Made by a program: the position numbers and the translations under genes
Part shown: positions 53,101 through 60,143 of the stretch, one piece after another
How the letters are laid out: every line of letters begins with the position of its first letter
Position numbering within the stretch: position 1 is the first letter of the stretch
Notes under the pieces: model-generated
The model's database searches: none
The model's input: only the letters and a program-made list of their open reading frames with translations
What the model was told of the DNA's origin: nothing
Assembly: GCA_963632935.1 (NCBI GenBank)
Contig: CAVGWA010000005.1
Location: 1-64,000, forward strand
DNA from: Coprosoma sp963632935
GTDB lineage: Bacteria > Bacillota_I > Bacilli_A > RF39 > UBA660
DNA length: 64,000 nucleotides
Direction: 5' to 3'

Positions 53101-53605
53101 TTCCTTCATCTATTTTATATTTTGATTTATAATCACCTTCAACTTCTGGGTACAATATTGTAACGGTTCTTGATTTTACCCAACTGTTCCCATATGGATT
53201 TACAATAAAATCAATGGTAGGCATTGCGGCTTCTTCTTTACATGAAGTGGTATCTTTTATTTCATATTCTGATGTACCTTGTGAATATATTGTTACTAAT
53301 ACAGTTTTATCAGTTATATCTTTATTAGTTTCAACATCCTTTACAGGCGAAACTAAATATCCATTATCGACAAGTATTTGTATAGGAATGCAGTACTTAC
53401 CACTTTTCCCTTTGGGATATAAATTACTATTTTCATCAATATATTGCTGTGTAGCTGTCCCTATAACACTATCACTTGCTATTTTTGATGGTGCTTTTGT
53501 TTTTGCAATATTATTTATAATTGTTGGCACAATTAAAATAAGTAACAGAGATATTATTACTATTACTCCTAATAATTCTGCTAATGTAAATCCTTTATTT
53601 TTCAT
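50180..53605 (-). CDS. very large pilin-anchored adhesin-like protein
   Basis: 1141 residues. The first ~35 are a perfect class III prepilin leader, MKNKGFTLAELLGVIVIISL with Glu5. Then follow a short pilin-like body with a cysteine pair, several Ig-like units (VNITVKDTISGINGIY, YYVWTKDKAGNISDG, YYGFVKDKAGNTGTC), a fibronectin-III-like block, and InlB/Listeria-type repeats (KSGYTFVGWNTNKDAT, TGYTSVGWNTTSGATS) interleaved with small cysteine-pair repeats. The end returns to an Ig-like unit (IYYRAVDKAGNVSNS) and a Cys-rich end piece. Pilins are normally 100-200 residues, so this looks like a surface adhesin using the pilin route as anchor. The ATG at 53605 follows GGGTGAT. Own promoter and terminator. 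Confidence 0.75.
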   Translation of the reverse strand: MKNKGFTLAELLGVIVIISLLLILIVPTIINNIAKTKAPSKIASDSVIGTATQQYIDENSNLYPKGKSGKYCIPIQILVDNGYLVSPVKDVETNKDITDKTVLVTIYSQGTSEYEIKDTTSCKEEAAMPTIDFIVNPYGNSWVKSRTVTILYPEVEGDYKSKYKIDEGNWIIDGANSGGKTKLTFTKISTITAQLKGNNTITNKYKVINVDSVNPLITNIKLDSWSNEKQKVNITVKDTISGINGIYISTSSTKPSETSNSWTSFTSKANEEKVYTNSYSLGTYYVWTKDKAGNISDGKTFKITDTVKPTCKITSSGTLGNNNWYTSDVKITLTATDKESGVASKGLTETNNVEYNNVTEKTLNQDVSSKTYYGFVKDKAGNTGTCNLTVKRDATAPTLSISTTSTSKSITVVANAYALSGISKYEYSKDGGSTWVTGTGNTYTFDKLTHGTNYNIKVRVTSTASKQNTASKTVSTVTINKPTFSEETEIGKSKVTVTYPSGCSNGLTCSYSKDGGTNWVTVTSNPTIEFTSNTTLIAKVTDGTNTISTSYNIAIRRTVTYNYKTNGGTSSTKTSAIVNESSAIDLTPTATKSGYTFVGWNTNKDATSKLSSLTMGTSNVTLYAIYRKEAKTITVTFNKNNASTQTNSSGTAVSDTTVTRSCTIAAVYNNASQATTCSVTSPTIVGSSNTPTVVGYNTSSSATTSGWNQNTAKAVSSNATYYAITKANAKTHTITYSKGANVSAIGATTGSCTRAATYNGTAQATSCTVTLPSITAKTGYTSVGWNTTSGATSGTSAGSKYTLTGNKTLYANALDKTAPTTPTISTIYNIWGTKTKSLNGYKSDAGTTGTWETSTNDPIIDIEVGNWIKNIDGAYIELASALTKDINIQIFYATSGNGHSEANSKKATLKAGQTKITITIPNGTYNNVRFDIGNVSGLKYKINKLGVRASNSQWNNSSIITTVSSKDEGSGISKYQYRLGNNGTWTDTGATNNWSPEKNQTIYYRAVDKAGNVSNSSSAKLMMDVTSPTLYFYNVVGGSKLTITYSNCDGRQSCYANATFNGWIAYDASVYKADSLSGVKAGSDLIYWKPTNGSFSNCIWTTTCAYHIESDFYRPIDFDEQRKIWDNAGNEAWAQFVLRVS

Positions 53606-53625
53606 ATCATCACCCATAAATGGCC

Positions 53626-53644
53626 GTATAAATACCATTTATAC
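53626..53644. promoter_or_regulatory. palindrome 1 of the pilin-adhesin upstream region
   Basis: GTATAAAT and ATTTATAC with a three-base loop, in the leader just before the ribosome binding site. Closely related to palindrome 2. Confidence 0.5.
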
Positions 53645-53662
53645 AATACCTTTCATACTAAA

Positions 53663-53691
53663 ATTATATCAAATTTATATAAAAAAGTCTT
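53663..53691 (-). promoter_or_regulatory. promoter of the pilin-adhesin gene
   Basis: TATAAT (53663-53668) with TG one base before (extended -10) and a weak -35 AAGACT (53686-53691) at a 17-base spacing on the minus strand. Confidence 0.6.
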
Positions 53692-53731
53692 AAAAAAGTA
53701 AGAATATTGTTTTTTGCAGCACTTTTTTTGC

Positions 53732-53752
53732 CGTATAAATAGTATTTATACG
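53732..53752. promoter_or_regulatory. palindrome 2 of the pilin-adhesin upstream region
   Basis: Perfect ten-base arms CGTATAAATA and TATTTATACG with a one-base centre. It lies upstream of the promoter; palindrome 1 lies downstream. A T tract follows on the plus strand. Confidence 0.5.
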
Positions 53753-53843
53753 ACCTTTTTTTCACATATTATTAATAAAATTAAATTTTACATTTTTTAC
53801 ACTGGTTATTTTTTTATAAAAAAATATGACTTACATTGCATAT

Positions 53844-54155
53844 TTATTTTAAATCATCAATATTTTTCTTTAATTGTTTAGCATCTTCACCAAAAATTAT
53901 TTTTAATTGATTATCAATTTCAACTATTCCTTGAGCACCCATTTTTTGAATTGCTTCTTTGTTTACAAGATCAATGTTGTGAAGATTAACAACAAATCTT
54001 GAATTATTTACTTCATAATTAATAATATTTGCTGTTCCACCTAGGTATTCAATTAGTTTGTTTGCTTCAAGTTTAAAATCTTTGTTTTTAGCTTTCAAAA
54101 TTGCAAATGCTATTACAAGTAAAATTACAATTATTACTATATATTGCCACATCAT
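53844..54155 (-). CDS. membrane-anchored PTS EIIB-like domain without catalytic cysteine
   Basis: 103 residues. One membrane helix (MMWQYIVIIVILLVIAFAIL) is followed by a domain that lines up with glucose-type PTS EIIB: YLGGTANI, then KEAIQKMGAQGIVEIDNQLKIIFGEDA. In EIIB the phosphorylated cysteine lies in LDACxTRLR; the matching stretch here is YEVNNSRFV, with Asn for Cys. It therefore cannot carry phosphate in the known way. A regulatory or binding role is possible. GGTGAT lies before the ATG at 54155. It stands alone between the adhesin and the rodA duplication. Confidence 0.7.
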   Translation of the reverse strand: MMWQYIVIIVILLVIAFAILKAKNKDFKLEANKLIEYLGGTANIINYEVNNSRFVVNLHNIDLVNKEAIQKMGAQGIVEIDNQLKIIFGEDAKQLKKNIDDLK

Positions 54156-54171
54156 TTTATCACCCATTTTA

Positions 54172-54331
54172 ATTATACTATATTTTTTATTATTTGGACA
54201 AAAGTTTTTATTTAATGTTATAAATTTTATATTTTCTTTACTGTTTTTTTTGTGTGTTAGTGTATTATATTAGTGGTAATATAAATGAAAAATATTTCTA
54301 AATACCAACTTGATAAAACTATATTAATTCC
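54172..54331 (+). repeat. first copy of a 160-base direct repeat (rodA upstream and start)
   Basis: The block matches 54651-54811 apart from a few substitutions and small T-run length changes. It contains the rodA promoter region and first codons, ending at the same base of codon 16. Confidence 0.85.
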
Positions 54332-54347
54332 CAAGTTTAACAGTTGA
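54285..54347 (+). pseudogene. truncated 5' copy of rodA
   Basis: ATG to TGA gives 20 codons: MKNISKYQLDKTILIP is the rodA start (one Lys to Gln change), then four residues from the inserted element and a stop. The ribosome binding site reads GGTAAT here against GGTGAT in front of intact rodA. Not expected to be functional. Confidence 0.75.
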
Positions 54348-54650
54348 AAAAAATTTTAGCTCTCTAAGCCTTATAAATCCTAGGTTTAGCTAGTTTTTGA
54401 AATTGTCGTAGTATTCGTAACTATTGACTATTGATTTAACTTTATATATAATTTTTATATAAATTAAAAGAAAATAAAGAAAATTTAATATTACTTATAA
54501 AGTAAGAAATTATAAGGTTTTATACAAATTTTCAAAAAAAATTTTTAAGTAAATTAAATAATAGATACTACGCAAAAAAATAAATCCTCTCATTCCCAGT
54601 ATTTATAATGGTTTGTGGGGATTTTTTATGGTACAACTGTCAAACTCAAG
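54332..54650. mobile_element. 319-base non-coding element with terminal inverted repeats (MITE-like)
   Basis: The left end AGTTTAACAGTTG (54334-54346) and right end CAACTGTCAAACT (54634-54646) are inverted repeats with one mismatch in 13. The inside has no coding frame and is strongly AT-rich, with one hairpin CTAAGCCT / AGGTTTAG near 54364-54391. The element lies exactly between the two copies of the 160-base direct repeat. The family is not known to me. Confidence 0.55.
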
Positions 54651-54811
54651 ATTATACTATATTTTTTATTATTTGGACAAAAGTTTTATTTAATGTTATA
54701 AATTTTATATTTTCTTTACTGGTTTTTTTTTGTGTGTTAGTGTATTATATTAGTGGTGATATAAATGAAAAATATTTCTAAATACAAGCTTGATAAAACT
54801 ATATTAATTCC
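54651..54811 (+). repeat. second copy of the 160-base direct repeat
   Basis: Continues directly into intact rodA. See the first copy at 54172-54331. Confidence 0.85.
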
Positions 54812-55895
54812 TATTTTGATTTTTGCTTTTATTAGTATTATTACTTTATATGGAGCTAAAAGTATTTTACCAAGTACTATGAGCCATTTGATGACAAATC
54901 AAATAATTTGGTATATTGCTGGCTTTATTTTAATTTATTTAATAATGACAATTGGAAATACTTACATTTATAGAATAAGCTGGTTTTTATATTTTGTAGG
55001 AATAATTTCATTAATCGGACTTTTTTTCTTCGGAAAATCCATTAATAACGCAGTATGCTGGTACGAAATAAAAGGTATTGGTACAATTCAACCTAGTGAA
55101 TTTATGAAAATAATTTTAATTATTATAAATGCATCTATGATTTCTAAATTTAATGAAGAATTTCCAAATCCAAGTGTTAGAGAAGAATTTATGTTTTTAG
55201 TAAAAGTATTTCTTGTTATTTTACCCCCAAGTATTTTAACATTTATGCAACCAGACACTGGTGTTGTTTTAATTTATTTATTAATTACATTTGTTATGCT
55301 TTTTATTTCTGGCATTAGATATAGGTGGTTTATTGCCGTTATTGCAACAGGAGTTATTACTGTTGGATTTGTTTTAGGAATTTATTTTTTAAATCAAGAT
55401 TTATTTATTAAAATATTTGGAACTAGTTTCTTTTTAAGGGTTGATAGATTATTAGATTGGTCTAATCAAAGTGGCTATCAACTTGAAAACAGTTTAAGTT
55501 CCATTGGTTCAGCGGGTCTTTTTGGGCATGGTTTAACTAGTAACCCAATTTATTTTCCTGAAGCTCAAACTGATTTTATCTTTGCAGTTTATGCAAGTCA
55601 TTTTGGATTTATTGGATCTATTATTTTACTTTCTTTGCTTGCTATTTTTGATATAAGATTAATCACATTAGCTTTAAAAACCAATAAATTAGTAAATAAA
55701 TATGTCATTGCAGGTGTTGTTGGTATGCTTATATATCAACAAGTTCAAAACATTGGTATGACTTTTGGCTTACTTCCAATAACTGGTATTACACTACCTT
55801 TTATCAGTTATGGTGGTTCAAGTTTATTAAGTTATATGCTTGCAATGGGAATGATATTTAATATTTCAAATGAAAACATGAGATATACAAATTAA
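54765..55895 (+). CDS. rodA: peptidoglycan glycosyltransferase RodA (SEDS family)
   Basis: 376 residues and about ten membrane helices. Polymerises lipid II for lateral wall growth with a class B penicillin-binding protein. The SEDS signature GLLPITGITLPFISYGGSSL lies near residue 335; QPSEFMKI and QPDTGVV are present, and the large extracellular loop contains the LDWSNQSGYQLENSLSSIGSAGL block. RodA rather than FtsW is favoured by length and the PTNDFIFAV-like QTDFIFAV segment, though FtsW is not excluded. Spore-cortex SpoVE is another relative. GGTGAT precedes the ATG. A duplicated 5' end lies upstream. Confidence 0.88.
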   Translation: MKNISKYKLDKTILIPILIFAFISIITLYGAKSILPSTMSHLMTNQIIWYIAGFILIYLIMTIGNTYIYRISWFLYFVGIISLIGLFFFGKSINNAVCWYEIKGIGTIQPSEFMKIILIIINASMISKFNEEFPNPSVREEFMFLVKVFLVILPPSILTFMQPDTGVVLIYLLITFVMLFISGIRYRWFIAVIATGVITVGFVLGIYFLNQDLFIKIFGTSFFLRVDRLLDWSNQSGYQLENSLSSIGSAGLFGHGLTSNPIYFPEAQTDFIFAVYASHFGFIGSIILLSLLAIFDIRLITLALKTNKLVNKYVIAGVVGMLIYQQVQNIGMTFGLLPITGITLPFISYGGSSLLSYMLAMGMIFNISNENMRYTN

Positions 55896-55924
55896 AAACT
55901 GCTTATTCAGCAGTTTCTTTTTTA
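55894..55924. terminator. bidirectional terminator between rodA and rpmF
   Basis: Stem AAACTGC (55896-55902) / GCAGTTT (55910-55916) with a seven-base loop that contains the rpmF stop codon. T-rich tracts follow on both strands. Confidence 0.8.
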
Positions 55925-56091
55925 GCAACTATTTCTTTGCCTTTATAAGTTCCACATTCTTTACATACGCGATGTGGTTTTACTGGTGCACCACATTTAG
56001 GGCATACTGTAACAGTTTTAGCACTTATTTTATAATGGGTACGACGCATTCTTCCACTAGTTTTACTAACTTTTCTTGCTGGTACGGCCAT
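55903..56091 (-). CDS. rpmF: 50S ribosomal protein L32
   Basis: 62 residues, starting MAVPARKVSKTSGRMRRTHY with the zinc-binding motif CPKCGAP...CKECG (four cysteines), the zinc form of L32. The yceD gene lies just upstream, the arrangement found throughout Bacteria. Its last codons form half of a bidirectional terminator shared with rodA. Confidence 0.95.
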   Translation of the reverse strand: MAVPARKVSKTSGRMRRTHYKISAKTVTVCPKCGAPVKPHRVCKECGTYKGKEIVAKKETAE

Positions 56092-56102
56092 GATAACACC
56101 TC

Positions 56103-56561
56103 CTATAATAAATCTTTTAACTTAGCTAGGCTATGGTTGCCTTCTTTTTCGCTATCAGTTATAAGTTCCCAACCATTTCCCTTAGCTTTAATATTTCCTT
56201 CATTTTTGCTAACGACTTTAATGGGAATTTCCATTAATATATTTTCCCATATTATTGGTAAAATATCAATAGTTTTTTGATTTTTTTTAAAGTTTTCTAA
56301 TATTTCTGAAAAGTTTTCTTCAACTTTTATCGAAAATGGATAATCAACTGGTTCTAAAGTTAAACTACTAGGAAGAACCATTTTACCTTTTATATCAAGG
56401 TCAATCATATATTCATCATAAGAACATGTTATTTTACCTATTACATTTACCTTTTCCATTTTTAAAATTCCTGCTTTTTTTAAATCGTTTTCATCAAATT
56501 GAATTTTTTCATTTATATCAATACTGTTTTTTGTATTTAAAATATTTAAATCAATATTCAT
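56103..56561 (-). CDS. yceD: YceD/DUF177 family protein
   Basis: 152 residues. The DUF177 pattern is seen: GKITCSYDEYMIDLDIKG (where other members have C-x-R-C-L), then DLEPVDYPFSIKVEENF and, near the end, LPIIWENILMEIPIKVV. Involved in 23S rRNA accumulation in E. coli and plants. It is the normal upstream partner of rpmF, eleven bases away. AGGTGAT lies before the ATG. Confidence 0.85.
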   Translation of the reverse strand: MNIDLNILNTKNSIDINEKIQFDENDLKKAGILKMEKVNVIGKITCSYDEYMIDLDIKGKMVLPSSLTLEPVDYPFSIKVEENFSEILENFKKNQKTIDILPIIWENILMEIPIKVVSKNEGNIKAKGNGWELITDSEKEGNHSLAKLKDLL

Positions 56562-56597
56562 TTTATCACCTGCTTAAATTATAACACTTTTTTTATT

Positions 56598-57257
56598 TTA
56601 AGCAAGTTTTGATATATATAAAAATGCATTAGTATCTGGGGCAGTTGTTAGTTCTGATGCCTTTCTTGTCTTAACAACTAGGTTTATAATATCTCCTTTT
56701 TTAGCTCTAGTAACTGCCATACTGTGGAAATCGGTATCATTATTTACTATAACATCTTTACTAACTTCCGAACCTTCAACAAATTCACCGTTTAACCATA
56801 TTTCAGTGAATAAAGCTGTTTGAACAGAAGAAGAAGCCGAAAAAAAGTATTCTATTTTATATATGCCATCTTCATTAATTGTAAAAGCATTTCCTGTATT
56901 AATTATTCCTATTACTTCACCAGTTCTATTTAATTCAACTTCTTTAAATGTATCATCTTCTAAGTTCATTATATTTCCAGCATCACTAAATTTATATCCA
57001 AATACACTACGTGGCAAAGGTCCAGTTGGTCCTGTTGGGCCAATACTTCCTTTTGGAATTTTAAAATCTAAAATATGAGTTTTATCTATTAATGTATCTA
57101 TAACTACAGCTTCTGTGTCTGGTTCTGTTGTTTCCGTTTTTCTTACTTTAATACTTTCAGATTCTCCTACTGGTCCAGTTGGACCAATATTACCATATTT
57201 TTCTTTACATTTTTTTCCTTCTATTAAAATATCATCAATTTTTTTTGAATATTTCAT
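56598..57257 (-). CDS. short collagen-like protein with BclA-type C-terminal domain
   Basis: 219 residues. Two very short collagen-like pieces, GNIGPTGPVG (about residue 22) and GSIGPTGPTGPLP (about residue 71), flank a beta segment. Residues about 85-219 look like the trimerising jelly-roll domain of BclA (GYKFSDAGNIM, FTINEDGIYKIEYFFSAS, then NDTDFHSMAVTRAKKGDIINL). BclA forms the hair-like nap of the exosporium in Bacillus. I infer a spore-surface glycoprotein. The collagen region is tiny (three to four triplets each) against dozens in BclA. No signal peptide. CATATAATA upstream fits a sigma-K -10 as well as sigma-A. Confidence 0.75.
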   Translation of the reverse strand: MKYSKKIDDILIEGKKCKEKYGNIGPTGPVGESESIKVRKTETTEPDTEAVVIDTLIDKTHILDFKIPKGSIGPTGPTGPLPRSVFGYKFSDAGNIMNLEDDTFKEVELNRTGEVIGIINTGNAFTINEDGIYKIEYFFSASSSVQTALFTEIWLNGEFVEGSEVSKDVIVNNDTDFHSMAVTRAKKGDIINLVVKTRKASELTTAPDTNAFLYISKLA

Positions 57258-57335
57258 ATATCATTCCCCTCGTATTATTATATGTTTTATGTATAGTTTT
57301 AATAATTTAATTCAAAATAAATTTAGGTGAAATGT

Positions 57336-57806
57336 ATGATAACTTATTTATTAGTTTTTATTTTTAAAATTATAGAAGATGCATTAGCTACATTAAGAAT
57401 AATTGTTGTTAGTAATGGTAAAAAAAAATTAGGAGCTTTTTTACAATTCATCGTTACTTTGATATGGATTATTTTAACAGGAACTGTTTTATTTAATTTA
57501 CAAAAGGATATATTTAAAGCGATTGCCTTCGCTTTTGGTTCCTTTTTCGGTTCGTATTGTGGGAGTTTATTAGAAGAAAAAATAGCTTTAGGTACAAATA
57601 TAATTATGGTAGAAGTTAATAATGATGATGCGAATGCTATTATTAAAAAATTAAAAGATTATAATATTTTAAAAATATTAAATAACAATAATACAATTTT
57701 AATAATTACATGTCCTAGAAAAGAGAATGATAAAATACTTTTTACAATTAAGTGCATTGAGGATAAAGCTTTTATATTAAGTGAAAAAGTTAAGGTTTTT
57801 TTATAA
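57336..57806 (+). CDS. UPF0316/YebE-like membrane protein (DUF2179 type)
   Basis: 156 residues. The first ~65 form three membrane helices (with EDALATLRIIVVSNGKKKLG and FGSFFGSYCGSLLEEKIALG), followed by a small cytoplasmic alpha/beta domain (MVEVNNDDANAIIKKLKDYN). This agrees with the UPF0316 family of Bacillota. Function is not known; the soluble part resembles ligand-binding DUF2179 domains. ATG 57336 is preceded by AGGTGA with a five-base spacing; GTG 57327 is less likely. The 3' end overlaps the GDPD gene. Confidence 0.8.
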   Translation: MITYLLVFIFKIIEDALATLRIIVVSNGKKKLGAFLQFIVTLIWIILTGTVLFNLQKDIFKAIAFAFGSFFGSYCGSLLEEKIALGTNIIMVEVNNDDANAIIKKLKDYNILKILNNNNTILIITCPRKENDKILFTIKCIEDKAFILSEKVKVFL

Positions 57807-58398
57807 AATTATATATTAATTTACAGTTGTCTGTTATAAAATTATCATTTTTATTTTTTATATTTTCTAATTTATTTACCGTCCATTTAAAAGTTTCTTT
57901 ATTTGATAATTTATTGCATAAATAATTTATTGAATTAAAGTCAAATTCATTGTTTATATACTTTGTATTTATTTTTATCCCTATAATTAATCCACATTTT
58001 ATTTTATAATTTTCTTTTAAATGCTTTAGTAATTTATAATTAAATGAACAAATGTAAATATTTAAATTATATTTTGATATTGTTTTAATAATTACTTTTG
58101 ATATTCTTTTAATATTATTATCACACTTTATTTCTATCATTATTATTTTATTTGTTTTTATTTTATTTAATACTTCGCTTAAAGTATTCAAACCTAATTG
58201 TCTTAATTTTTTTGAATTTTCTTTTTTAATTAATTTTCCTTTATAAAATGGATCGTGGTTTAAAATTAATTTATTATCTTTAGTTAATCTTACATCAATT
58301 TCTATTCCATCAACATAATATTTACTTAAACTATTTAAAATAGCTTCTATACTATTTTCTCTATGAATATTATCATTAGCTCTATGGGCAATTATCAT
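57790..58398 (-). CDS. glycerophosphodiester phosphodiesterase family protein
   Basis: 202 residues. AHRANDNIHRENSIEAIL carries the catalytic first His and Glu (the motif is normally HRG, here HRA), then GIEIDVRLTKDNKLILNHDP with the metal-binding Glu, Asp and second catalytic His. It hydrolyses glycerophosphodiesters to glycerol 3-phosphate and an alcohol. At about 200 residues it is short for the family (240), with later parts trimmed. The 3' end overlaps the plus-strand neighbour by 17 bases. No signal peptide, so cytoplasmic. Confidence 0.85.
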   Translation of the reverse strand: MIIAHRANDNIHRENSIEAILNSLSKYYVDGIEIDVRLTKDNKLILNHDPFYKGKLIKKENSKKLRQLGLNTLSEVLNKIKTNKIIMIEIKCDNNIKRISKVIIKTISKYNLNIYICSFNYKLLKHLKENYKIKCGLIIGIKINTKYINNEFDFNSINYLCNKLSNKETFKWTVNKLENIKNKNDNFITDNCKLIYNFIKKP

Positions 58399-58427
58399 AT
58401 TTTAAATATATTAAAAACAAAAGGATT

Positions 58428-59114
58428 TTATACCCTTTTGTTCATAAATGGTTTAACTTTTTTATAAACTAGTTCACTAATTTCAGCTATACTTTTAGGA
58501 TTTTCATTTTCAAAACATTCTATAGTTTCAAATTTATATTTTTGTGCAAGTTCTAAATATGCTTGTTCCGCATTTTTTAAATGATTAATATCTTTTTCAT
58601 GTTCGTCAGCTTTTTCTTTTCTGTTTGCTTTTAATTTTTCAGCTATTAATACAGGCATATGAAGAAATATAGTTAAATCTGGCTTTGGTAATTCCATTAA
58701 ATCAAATTCTAATTTATCTAACCAATTATACATTTCATTTCTTTCAGTTTTATTTTTTATTTTTCCACCTTGATGAGCCATATTAGAATAAATATATCTA
58801 TCTAAAATAACATTATATCCTTGATTTAATAGAAAATTTATTTTATCAATGTTATATTTTCTATCAGCAGCATAATAAAGTGATGCAACTTTTGGATCAA
58901 CGTTAGTAGGTCCTTCTTCAAAATAACATTTATCAAAATTTTCTTTTCCTAAATATGGTCCCCCTATAATTTTTCCTGTTGGTGAATTATAATTTGGAAA
59001 TGAAAAGTTTTGTACTTGATATCCTTCTTCTCTTAATTTTTTTATTAATAAATTAGTTTGTGTTTCTTTGCCTGAACAATCAGTTCCTTCAATTGTGATT
59101 AATTTTCCTTTCAT
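58428..59114 (-). CDS. tmk: thymidylate kinase
   Basis: 228 residues. Phosphorylates dTMP to dTDP. The P-loop GTDCSGKETQT, DRYIYSNMAHQG (DRY/S motif) and a lid with NRKEKADEHE are present. The lid has basic residues, as in type II forms, while the P-loop reads like the viral and eukaryotic class. The gene follows thyA by 11 bases, so the two steps of dTTP synthesis are made together. Confidence 0.92.
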   Translation of the reverse strand: MKGKLITIEGTDCSGKETQTNLLIKKLREEGYQVQNFSFPNYNSPTGKIIGGPYLGKENFDKCYFEEGPTNVDPKVASLYYAADRKYNIDKINFLLNQGYNVILDRYIYSNMAHQGGKIKNKTERNEMYNWLDKLEFDLMELPKPDLTIFLHMPVLIAEKLKANRKEKADEHEKDINHLKNAEQAYLELAQKYKFETIECFENENPKSIAEISELVYKKVKPFMNKRV

Positions 59115-59125
59115 ATATTTCTCCT

Positions 59126-60142
59126 TTACTGAGCTAATGGAAATCTAATCTTCCCATGATGTTTATAATTTAATACTTTAACATCTTTACATTCTTTGGA
59201 ATTATCAAATTTAAAGAAATCATTAACTTCTGGATTAAGCCATAACTCTGGTGCTTTTAAATCTTCAAGTTCTTCTCCGCGACAAATTTGCTCTTTTATA
59301 CCATCAATTTGATTTACATATATATGTGCATCTTTAATACTCCAATCTAAAGAACCTGGAGTTAAATTTGTAACTTGTGCAAGCATATTTAGCAGTACTG
59401 CATATTGTGTGACATTAAATGGAAGACCTAGTGGCACATCACAACTACGTTGATGAACCCAAGCATTTAATTTACCATCCGCAACATCCCATTCACTAGA
59501 CCAAACGCATGATGGTAAAACTGCTGTATTTATATAATCATCTTGCCAAAGACTAATAACATTTCTTCTATCAGATTGATTTTCTTTTAAATTAATAATT
59601 AAATTTTGAATAGATTGAAATTTTCCAACAATATATCCATATGCTGTTCCAATTGTATGGGCATATTTTTTTCCATAAAATTTTGCCTTTTTAATATTTC
59701 TACCATTTTTTAAGCTTTTAGCAGTCATTATATTATTTTTCATTTGTTTAAATTGCATATTATCATTGTGCTGATGCTTTGGAATACTATAAACATCTAA
59801 AACAGAAACTTCTTTATTTTCATCATATGGTGCTTTTTCTGATTCATATATACGGTAAATTCCATCTTCATCTATTTCCCACTCATCCCATATATGAACG
59901 TTTCTTTCTTGAAGCCATCTAACATCATTACTTTGTGCTTGATAAATCCAAAGCATTTCTAAAACTGCTTGCCTTATAAATAATTGTTTTGTTGTTAGAA
60001 TTGGAAATTCTTCATCTAAATTAAATTTAAAATGATAAGATGGAATTTTTATTGTGTTTATTCCCGTTCTATTTTCAACTTCATATCCATTTGTTAATAT
60101 TTCTTTACATAATTCTAAATATTCTTTATCCCATTTAGCCAT
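59126..60142 (-). CDS. thyA: thymidylate synthase
   Basis: 338 residues. Methylates dUMP with methylenetetrahydrofolate. The catalytic Cys is in AVLPSCVWSSEW, the phosphate-binding Arg pair in SDRRNVIS, the nucleotide site in QRSCDVPLGLPFNVTQYA and the later DAHIYVNQ. The motif differs from the standard PPCH: His after Cys is Val, a variant I recall from some gut Clostridia ThyA. About 60 residues longer than E. coli, with an insert at residues about 80-150. It starts one base after the HD gene. Confidence 0.94.
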   Translation of the reverse strand: MAKWDKEYLELCKEILTNGYEVENRTGINTIKIPSYHFKFNLDEEFPILTTKQLFIRQAVLEMLWIYQAQSNDVRWLQERNVHIWDEWEIDEDGIYRIYESEKAPYDENKEVSVLDVYSIPKHQHNDNMQFKQMKNNIMTAKSLKNGRNIKKAKFYGKKYAHTIGTAYGYIVGKFQSIQNLIINLKENQSDRRNVISLWQDDYINTAVLPSCVWSSEWDVADGKLNAWVHQRSCDVPLGLPFNVTQYAVLLNMLAQVTNLTPGSLDWSIKDAHIYVNQIDGIKEQICRGEELEDLKAPELWLNPEVNDFFKFDNSKECKDVKVLNYKHHGKIRFPLAQ

Positions 60143-60143
60143 A

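Noticed and set aside
54332..54650. The element before rodA as a group II intron or riboswitch.
   Set aside because: It has no domain V-like hairpin or reverse transcriptase, and its ends are simple inverted repeats between direct repeats, which fits a transposable element better.
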